From Chloroflexia bacterium (lineage in GTDB: Bacteria; Chloroflexota; Chloroflexia; Thermomicrobiales; JALYUS01), in NCBI GenBank assembly GCA_025928215.1, contig JAICJW010000154.1, positions 1 to 9,492 of the forward strand: 9,492 nt of DNA. Direction: 5' to 3'. Shown piece by piece: positions 1-4,783 of this stretch. A program made the position numbers and the translations under genes. The notes beneath the pieces are model-generated. The model was not told where the DNA came from. It ran no database searches and was given only the letters and a program-made list of their open reading frames with translations. Each line of letters begins with the position of its first letter. Position 1 is the stretch's first letter.

Positions 1-120
1 CTGGACCGGCAGATCACCGAGGTCGCCCGCGCCTCATTGGTGGATACACAACTCGCGGCAATCAAGCACGATGTGCTCGCGAGTGGCGCGGGACCGAAAC
101 CGAAAGCATTGCCGGAATAG
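1..120 (+). CDS. 3' end of an unidentified gene, possibly PspA/IM30-like
   Basis: Frame 1 is open from the left edge to a TAG stop at 118-120 and encodes the last 39 residues of a protein whose start lies outside the window. The visible part is helical and charged, with a heptad-like stretch ending in VDTQLAAIKHDVL, followed by a short Gly/Pro/Lys tail. The pattern 'VxxxLAALK' near the C-terminus is common in PspA/IM30 membrane-stress proteins, so that family is possible, but 39 residues are too few to decide. Reading frame, GC-rich codon choice and the hairpin just after the stop support a real gene end. It converges on the subtilase gene to its right. Confidence 0.55.
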   Translation: MDRQITEVARASLVDTQLAAIKHDVLASGAGPKPKALPE

Positions 121-143
121 TGCAGCTATCGTACCGGTGCGCG

Positions 144-175
144 TTTCAGCCTGCCGTCTCTGTGGCAGGCTGAAG
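144..175. terminator. Hairpin between convergent genes, probable bidirectional terminator
   Basis: TTCAGCCTGCC (145-155) and GGCAGGCTGAA (164-174) form a perfect 11-bp stem with an 8-nt loop, and a G-U pair can extend it by one. It lies between two gene ends that face each other, 24 bases after the left stop and 29 bases beyond the right one. No U-run follows on either strand, so it is not a textbook intrinsic terminator. It may instead block readthrough or protect the 3' ends of both transcripts. Confidence 0.6.
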
Positions 176-203
176 CCCGCCACCACCGGCGCAAGGCGCG
201 ATC

Positions 204-2609
204 TCAGCCGAGCGTGACGCGATAGTTCGTGAAGGCGATATCCGCCGGGCCGTTCATGCCCCCGCCCCCGACGAAGCCGAACCCGCCCCGCGTCCAGACA
301 TCGCTGATGTCTACCTGCGTGAGCGTCTGCCCATTGACCATAAAGGCGAATTTCGTGCCATTCACGGTGACGCGAAGCGTATTCGCCGTGTTCGCCTTGA
401 TCGCGGGGCTGGCCCCGGCCGTCCCGACTGCCTGAAGGCTGCCGTTGGCCCGCACGAATGCGCCGTATAGCCCATCATTGGCGATCACGAAGAGCAGATA
501 ATTGTCCGCGTCCAACCGCCGCACTTCCACGCCCATCAGGGCATCGCTCGCGCCGCCGGTCGTGCGCGCCTGCACCTCGTACGTCTCGGATGCCGCGCCT
601 TGCACGAAGCGCGGATATGTTACAGGTGTCAGGTCGTTCGGCTCCGCGTGAACGCGATATTCGCCGTTCTGATACCCCCTCGCAGGCAGGCCGCTGGCGG
701 GCGAGGCGAAATTGTCCGTGAAGCTCGCACCCGCCGCTAGCGGCGTGCCGGCAATGGTCGGGCCAGGCGGTGGCGTACCGGGCGCACTGGTTGGTACGGC
801 GCGATTGCTTGCGCTCGCTGGCACCGCGTCGAGGAAGAGCAGCCCGACGCCGGAGATATTGTCACCGACGAGCGATCCTTGCGGCTTGCGCGCGTGCGCG
901 GCGAAGAAGCGGAAGGTCGCGTCGGGCGTCGCATCCGGCACCGCCTGCTTATAGAGCGCCGCCGCCCCCGCGACATGGGGCGTCGCCGCGCTCGTGCCGG
1001 GGAACGACGGGTTGCCGGCGCTCGCATAGGCGAAACTGGCGTTGTTGTCCGGCCCGCTGATCTCCGGCTTCATGCGGCCATCCATCGTCGCGCCCTGGGA
1101 CGAATATTCTTCAACCTTACTCGTCTGCACATCCACCGCCGCGACGGTGAACGCGCCCTTCGCGTCGGCAGGGGTGGAGAGGCTACCCGCTGCCGTCACC
1201 TGCTCGAACTGCGCGCCATCAAAAAAGAGATTGAACGGGAGATCGGGGTCATTCGGGTTGACCTTCTTCACCTTGAGCAGATAGGTGCCGCGCGCCACCT
1301 TGCCGCGTATCCCCTCCACCGGCGGCTTCCCGGTGCGCGCCTGGTCCTGGTCGCTCCGAGCGACCTCAGCGCCCTTCGTATCATAGAGAAAGAGGTCGTA
1401 GTTCACATGCGGGCGCTGCCAGTCATCCCAGTTGAGGACGATGCGGAATGGCTCGCTGCCAATCTTCACTTGCAAGCTATCCTTCTGTTTCGCGCCGGCG
1501 AAGTCGTGGAAGCCGTCGCCGTCGCTGTCCGCGAAGGTCGCGCCGAAATGCCCTTCCGCGCCATCCGAACCGACGATGCCGCTCGCCTCATTCCCGGCGG
1601 AGATGGCGAAGAAGACGCCCGCCGCCTTCGCCTTGTCAATTTCCTGCGCCAGCGGCCCCGAGTCGTCGAGTGGGAAAAGGCCATCGAAACCGATTGAGGT
1701 ACTGATGACCGAGACGCCGACCGTTCCGACGAGCCAGCGGATCGCCGTCACGAATTCGCCCGGTGTGTCGAAGGCGACGAGGTAGAGTGCGGCGTCCGGG
1801 GCCATCTCCGTGACGATCTCCGCGCATGCCGTACCGTGGATCGCTTCCATATCCTGCGGGTCCTCGATCAACCCATCCGTGCGGAATGATTTGGTCGTTA
1901 CCTTCGCGCTGGCGAGGAATTGCCGGTAATTGTTGAACGCGCCGTCAATGATGCCGACCTTGACGCCCTTGCCGGTGATGCCTGCCGCCTGCCACTTGTC
2001 CGCACCGGTCAGCGCGACGCCCTCGCTCTTGCCGCCCGGCGCGGCCTTCGTGCCTGATCCGGCGGGCGGCGTCACCGCCGGTGTCATCGTCGGCGTACTC
2101 CTGATGTCCCGGACATGCTGGAAATCCGCGAGGTCGGCGAAGAAATTTTTCTTGTTTGCTTGCTTGCCATACTCGACGAGCGTCTGCGCGGGGACGATGA
2201 ACTCAATCTCGTTCCCCATCGTCGCCGTCACGCGCCCGCCGAGTCGCCCGACAGAGAGCGCGGTGCTGTCCACGATGGCGGGATCATCGCTGTCCAGGAC
2301 GAGCGTGACGCGCACTTCGTCCTGCTTGGTGACAAGCCCCTGATCGCGCGCGAACTGCTTGGCGGCATCCAGTCCCTGCGCCTGGTAGATGGTGATTAAC
2401 TGGAGGAAGACCTTGTCCACTTTATCGAGGCCCTGAGCGCCGCTGGGATTCGCCGTCGCCGCGCTGCCGGGGATGCCATTCCCGGCGAGTGGCGTCGGTG
2501 TCGCCTGCGATCCGCCACATGCCGCGAGGAGCAGCGCGAAAAGGAGCGGCACCATCCACCCGTGCCGCATCATGTTCCGGCTGTGCCCGCGCACCATCCC
2601 ACCTCCCAT
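204..2609 (-). CDS. Lipoprotein subtilisin-like serine protease (peptidase family S8) with C-terminal beta-sandwich domain
   Basis: This encodes a secreted, lipid-anchored protease of up to 801 residues. The signal peptide ends in a lipobox (LLAAC, lipidated Cys31) and a Pro/Thr/Gly-rich linker follows. Residues about 60-170 look like a propeptide-type domain. The S8 core carries catalytic Asp222 (GIIDGAF), His258 (HGTACAE), oxyanion Asn340 (SAGN) and Ser540 (GTSAATPHVAG), so all key residues are present. Between Asn340 and Ser540 lies an inserted region (about 345-475) with a calcium-type DSDGDGFHD motif (361-369) and a beta-rich part resembling pre-peptidase C-terminal (PPC) domains. After a Pro-rich linker (600-625), residues 626-800 resemble a concanavalin/laminin-G-like sandwich, perhaps for binding polysaccharide. 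A strong Shine-Dalgarno (GGAGGT) sits inside the longest reading frame, so the true start is more likely ATG at 2597 or GTG at 2594. The substrate is unknown. Confidence 0.93.
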   Translation of the reverse strand: MGGGMVRGHSRNMMRHGWMVPLLFALLLAACGGSQATPTPLAGNGIPGSAATANPSGAQGLDKVDKVFLQLITIYQAQGLDAAKQFARDQGLVTKQDEVRVTLVLDSDDPAIVDSTALSVGRLGGRVTATMGNEIEFIVPAQTLVEYGKQANKKNFFADLADFQHVRDIRSTPTMTPAVTPPAGSGTKAAPGGKSEGVALTGADKWQAAGITGKGVKVGIIDGAFNNYRQFLASAKVTTKSFRTDGLIEDPQDMEAIHGTACAEIVTEMAPDAALYLVAFDTPGEFVTAIRWLVGTVGVSVISTSIGFDGLFPLDDSGPLAQEIDKAKAAGVFFAISAGNEASGIVGSDGAEGHFGATFADSDGDGFHDFAGAKQKDSLQVKIGSEPFRIVLNWDDWQRPHVNYDLFLYDTKGAEVARSDQDQARTGKPPVEGIRGKVARGTYLLKVKKVNPNDPDLPFNLFFDGAQFEQVTAAGSLSTPADAKGAFTVAAVDVQTSKVEEYSSQGATMDGRMKPEISGPDNNASFAYASAGNPSFPGTSAATPHVAGAAALYKQAVPDATPDATFRFFAAHARKPQGSLVGDNISGVGLLFLDAVPASASNRAVPTSAPGTPPPGPTIAGTPLAAGASFTDNFASPASGLPARGYQNGEYRVHAEPNDLTPVTYPRFVQGAASETYEVQARTTGGASDALMGVEVRRLDADNYLLFVIANDGLYGAFVRANGSLQAVGTAGASPAIKANTANTLRVTVNGTKFAFMVNGQTLTQVDISDVWTRGGFGFVGGGGMNGPADIAFTNYRVTLG

Positions 2610-2750
2610 TCAGCACGATCTAATAGCCCGGAAACCGGCGAAATTCGCTTCGGCCTGCCTCTGTCATGAACGAATCACGTGCCTACGCGGTTCCCGGCAT
2701 ATTTCATGTGCGTCTTGTGCAAGTATCGGGAGCGGCATCACAAAACGCAA

Positions 2751-2779
2751 TCCCGCCCCGGTGAAGCGCCGGGGCGGGA
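2751..2779 (-). terminator. Intrinsic terminator of the 2802-3542 membrane protein gene
   Basis: TCCCGCCCCGG (2751-2761) and CCGGGGCGGGA (2769-2779) form a perfect, very GC-rich 11-bp stem with a 7-nt loop, 22 bases after the TAA stop of the membrane protein gene. Read on the minus strand the stem is followed by ATTGCGTTTTGTG, a modest U-rich stretch, which fits rho-independent termination in that direction. It separates this gene from the subtilase gene downstream. Confidence 0.72.
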
Positions 2780-2801
2780 GAAACATCGCGTCGTGGGATT
2801 G

Positions 2802-3542
2802 TTAGCGGCTGCTCGCATAGTACGGTGGCGAGACGACCGCGCCTTCATCTTCCCGGACGCGAAGCGGGTTGCGGCGCGCATAATTGATCGGCGTCACCTG
2901 GGCCATCGGGCGGCGTGGGGCGATGGCGGGCATCGTGTCGAACTGCATCGAGTATTCCTGCCGCGGCGACGATGCATATCCGGAGCTGGTGTCAGGCCGC
3001 GCACCACGACGATATGAGGTATACGGCCCTTGCGGCGCGAAGGGGAGGGGCAGTTCATTCGCGGCGTAGAGGAGCAAGGCACCGGCGAGCGCGACGACGA
3101 GGTACGCGAGCGCCTGCGGGAATGCGCCGCCCCCCCGGATGAGCAGCACCAGCATCGCCTCAACGATAAGCAGCACAACCATCGCGCAGCGAATCGGCAC
3201 GATGCGCGCGCTCGGCGTCAGCCAGCGGGTCACCGCGCCCCCGCACCAGAGCGCGAAGGTGATGAGCCACGCGCCGCCGATCCCCGGCGTCGCCAGCACA
3301 TAGAGGCTACCGGCGAGAAAGACGACCGTGAAGGGGAGATCGAAGCGCACGAGCCGCGACTCTTGCTCCGCGAAATCGCGCGGGCCAGGCGGTAAGACGA
3401 CAATCCGCTGCGCTACCGAACGCGCCCCGGCCGGTCCCGGCGGCCGAATAAGGACAAAGCGCCACAACCGGCCCACCACCGCGACTCCCGCCACCGTCAG
3501 AAATGCGATGGTGATTAGCATGGCGATCGTCTCTCCGATCAT
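2802..3542 (-). CDS. Hypothetical membrane protein, about five helices and a Tyr/Arg/Pro-rich tail
   Basis: I do not recognise the family. The 246-residue protein has hydrophobic segments at about 5-24, 69-86, 90-107, 115-135 and 141-161, with a polar Arg/Pro-rich loop (about 28-68) between the first two. The last 80 residues are hydrophilic and unordered in appearance, rich in Arg, Pro and Ser, with seven tyrosines (174, 177, 189, 197, 221, 241, 242). The ATG at 3542 has a good ribosome binding site just upstream (GGGGGAGAGGG). The gene stands alone: it has its own promoter with palindromes upstream and its own terminator hairpin downstream. Its function cannot be inferred. The tail might bind a partner or be modified, but that is speculation. 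Confidence 0.8.
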   Translation of the reverse strand: MIGETIAMLITIAFLTVAGVAVVGRLWRFVLIRPPGPAGARSVAQRIVVLPPGPRDFAEQESRLVRFDLPFTVVFLAGSLYVLATPGIGGAWLITFALWCGGAVTRWLTPSARIVPIRCAMVVLLIVEAMLVLLIRGGGAFPQALAYLVVALAGALLLYAANELPLPFAPQGPYTSYRRGARPDTSSGYASSPRQEYSMQFDTMPAIAPRRPMAQVTPINYARRNPLRVREDEGAVVSPPYYASSR

Positions 3543-3593
3543 GACCCTCTCCCCCTTTCACGTTGTTGCCAGAATGCCCGCGTGCAGAGAACG

Positions 3594-3622
3594 TACACAC
3601 AGTGTAAACGTGTACGTACACG
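3594..3622. promoter_or_regulatory. Probable operator: palindrome in the spacer plus inverted repeat over the -10 box
   Basis: CGTGTACGTACACG (3609-3622) is a perfect 14-bp palindrome that fills most of the -35/-10 spacer. Next to it TACAC (3594-3598) and GTGTA (3602-3606) form an inverted repeat with a 3-nt gap over the -10 box and the start site. Both share the GTGTA/TACAC half-site, which suggests two dimers of one regulator. Their position would block RNA polymerase, so a repressor is expected. The cognate regulator is not evident in this window. Confidence 0.65.
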
Positions 3623-3629
3623 CTGTCAA
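3601..3629 (-). promoter_or_regulatory. Sigma70-type promoter for the 2802-3542 gene
   Basis: On the minus strand a consensus -35 box TTGACA (3624-3629) is followed by a 17-bp spacer and a -10 box TACACT (3601-3606). This would start transcription near 3594, giving a leader of about 50 bases before the ATG at 3542. It is the best match to the sigma70/SigA consensus that I noticed in the window. The spacer holds a 14-bp palindrome, and a second inverted repeat covers the -10 box, so the promoter is probably repressed by a DNA-binding protein. Confidence 0.75.
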
Positions 3630-3631
3630 GT

Positions 3632-3645
3632 AACCGCGCGCGGTT
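3632..3645. promoter_or_regulatory. 14-bp GC-rich palindrome upstream of the -35 box
   Basis: AACCGCGCGCGGTT is a perfect palindrome lying two bases upstream of the -35 box at 3624-3629. Its centre is 23 bp from the centre of the spacer palindrome, about two helical turns. Its sequence differs from the GTGTA half-sites, so it may bind a different protein. It has no loop and no U-run, so it is unlikely to be a terminator for the 3698-4048 gene. Confidence 0.4.
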
Positions 3646-3697
3646 GAGTAGTTTTCGTAGGATTCGCCTTTTCCGTTGTGTGTTGATGAGTGTGCAA

Positions 3698-4048
3698 CTA
3701 TACCCCGGAAAGCGCCGGCTGTTCTTGCTCGCCTCCCGGTCGGAGCATCGCTCCCTCAACGAATGCCTTCACCCCCTCATTCCCGGTGAGATGCAGCCAG
3801 ATCGTCCCATGGTTCGGCTCGAAGACCAGGCCGAAAGTAAAAAAGGGACAGCAAGACCGCTCATGGAGAACGAATTCCAGTAGGGTGTTCGCCCACGCAT
3901 CGTCGCCGGGGAAGCGTAACGCATAGCCGTCCGGCAATTCGCGTACCACCTCGTAGCCCTCGACGATCGTTCGCCCCATGCCCTCCTGCCATGCTGACCG
4001 CTCCTCAGCGCTCAGCGTGCAGGCGATCGGTATTTCCGCGTGCGTCAT
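3698..4048 (-). CDS. Small protein with Cys-Cys-Pro motif, divergent from a MerR regulator
   Basis: The 116-residue soluble protein has no signal peptide or membrane segment. Its main mark is LHERSCCPFF (61-70), with adjacent Cys66 and Cys67 followed by Pro-Phe-Phe, and a third cysteine at position 10. From memory, small proteins with an 'ExxCCPF' motif occur beside MerR-type or metal-resistance genes in GC-rich bacteria. Their biochemical role is not known to me. The vicinal cysteines would suit thiol-reactive metal binding or a redox switch. The gene diverges from the MerR gene across a 95-bp region that carries a promoter with a 19-bp spacer. AAGGGGAAGGGC lies 7 bases before the ATG at 4048 and serves as the ribosome binding site. 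The downstream membrane protein gene has its own promoter. Confidence 0.82.
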   Translation of the reverse strand: MTHAEIPIACTLSAEERSAWQEGMGRTIVEGYEVVRELPDGYALRFPGDDAWANTLLEFVLHERSCCPFFTFGLVFEPNHGTIWLHLTGNEGVKAFVEGAMLRPGGEQEQPALSGV

Positions 4049-4074
4049 GTTTTTCGCCCTTCCCCTTGCGATGA

Positions 4075-4088
4075 GACACCCATGTGTC
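4075..4088. repeat. Inverted repeat in the leader of the Cys-Cys protein gene
   Basis: GACAC (4075-4079) and GTGTC (4084-4088) form a 5-bp inverted repeat with a 4-nt gap between the inferred start site (near 4094) and the ATG at 4048. It could be a small RNA hairpin in the leader or a second protein binding site. The half-site GTGT resembles those in front of the 2802-3542 gene, but the match is short. Confidence 0.35.
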
Positions 4089-4096
4089 CCCGTCAG

Positions 4097-4105
4097 TGGT
4101 ACGAT
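4097..4105 (+). promoter_or_regulatory. Possible extended -10 promoter for the MerR gene
   Basis: TGGTACGAT matches an extended -10 element (TGn followed by TACGAT) on the plus strand, 38 bases before the TTG start. No good -35 box is found at the right distance. It overlaps the opposite promoter's -10 box, so a regulator bound between them could affect both directions. Confidence 0.35.
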
Positions 4106-4131
4106 AGGAGTTCAAGTCCACGTTAAGTCAA
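4101..4131 (-). promoter_or_regulatory. MerR-type promoter of the Cys-Cys protein gene (19-bp spacer)
   Basis: On the minus strand TTGACT (4126-4131) and TATCGT (4101-4106) are separated by exactly 19 bp, two more than optimal. MerR-family activators typically act on such stretched promoters by distorting the DNA. Within the spacer is an imperfect dyad centred near 4118 (TT-A-GT against AC-T-AA) that could be the operator. The MerR gene starts 13 bases beyond the -35 box, the usual divergent arrangement. Confidence 0.6.
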
Positions 4132-4143
4132 GGGAGAGATACG

Positions 4144-4539
4144 TTGCCATCACTCACGATCACCGACATCGCGCGGCGCGCGGGCATTCGCCCTTCCGCC
4201 GTCCGCTACTACGAGAGTATCGGCCTCCTCCCCCTACCACTGCGGGCGAATGGCCGCCGTCGGTATGACGAGGGTGTTTTGCGGCATCTGGCGATCATCG
4301 CCACGGCGCAGCACATGGGTTTTACTATCGCGGAAATCTCCACGCTCCTGCACGGCTTCAGTGCGGAAACGCCTGCCTGGGCGCGCTGGCAGATGCTCGC
4401 GAAGGAGAAGTTGCCGGAAGTTGACGCGCTCATTCGCAAGGCCGAAGGGATGAAGCAACTCCTCCAAGCCTCCCTCGCGTGCGATTGCCTGACGCTGGAT
4501 GCGTGCGTCGCGGCGCTTCAGGCAGGCCAGCGGTGTTGA
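4144..4539 (+). CDS. MerR-family transcriptional regulator with SoxR-like C-terminal cysteines
   Basis: The 131-residue protein has a standard MerR winged helix-turn-helix at the N-terminus (ITDIARRAGIRPSAVRYYES, then GLLP and the wing NGRRRYDE), followed by a long dimerisation helix (about 80-110). The C-terminus carries Cys113-x-Cys115-x5-Cys121 and a final Cys131. This spacing matches the last three of the four cysteines that bind the 2Fe-2S cluster in SoxR; the place of the first is taken by Ser110. It may therefore sense metal ions or thiol-reactive agents rather than hold a SoxR cluster. Translation starts at TTG (4144) after AGGGAGA at 4131-4137. It likely controls the divergent Cys-Cys protein gene and perhaps itself. 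Confidence 0.92.
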   Translation: MPSLTITDIARRAGIRPSAVRYYESIGLLPLPLRANGRRRYDEGVLRHLAIIATAQHMGFTIAEISTLLHGFSAETPAWARWQMLAKEKLPEVDALIRKAEGMKQLLQASLACDCLTLDACVAALQAGQRC

Positions 4540-4564
4540 GATGGCGCCCGCGTCGTACCCTCGT

Positions 4565-4783
4565 TCACGCGGCAGTGCGCGCTTGCCACCACCGACGCAG
4601 CGCCACCAGCGCCCACACCGCCTCAACAACGCCGAACGGCCAGGTACCGGCGAGCCAGCCATAGGTCGAGGACGCGGCGCAGGCGCAGGCGAAGACGAGA
4701 ATCCACCACACGGAGCGGCGCTCAAGTGCGTAGGAGACCATCATCACCGTCACCGCGACCGCACCGAGCAGGGTGAGCGCCAT
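4565..4783 (-). CDS. 72-residue membrane protein coupled to the FHA-ABC exporter
   Basis: The protein has hydrophobic segments at about 2-20 and 24-47 and a third possible one near 50-63 (FGVVEAVWALVALRRWW), ending in a basic tail. I do not know a function; small membrane proteins with a 'PFGxVEAVWA' ending are familiar from GC-rich bacteria but are uncharacterised to me. The ATG at 4783 overlaps the exporter's TGA stop as TGATG, and there is no separate Shine-Dalgarno, so it is probably translated by ribosomes that have just finished the exporter. The frame is open further upstream (to 4924), but that extension lies wholly inside the exporter gene and has no membrane or protein-like character, so the shorter start is preferred. 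A role as an accessory subunit of the exporter is an inference from this coupling. Confidence 0.75.
   Translation of the reverse strand: MALTLLGAVAVTVMMVSYALERRSVWWILVFACACAASSTYGWLAGTWPFGVVEAVWALVALRRWWQARTAA

Noticed and set aside
879..1697. A 272-codon open frame on the plus strand opposite the subtilase gene
   Set aside because: Its composition is dominated by Arg, Ala and Glu, it has no recognisable motif, and the catalytic subtilase sequence lies on the other strand.
2610..2750. A promoter for the subtilase gene
   Set aside because: Candidate boxes such as TTGCAC and TATGCC have poor spacing (15 bp), and no convincing -35/-10 pair was found, although a promoter must lie here or upstream of the terminator.
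4548..4572. CCGCGT/ACGCGG inverted repeat between the convergent MerR and small membrane protein genes, as a terminator
   Set aside because: The stem is only 6 bp with a 13-nt loop and no U-run, and one arm overlaps the small gene's stop. Too weak to call.
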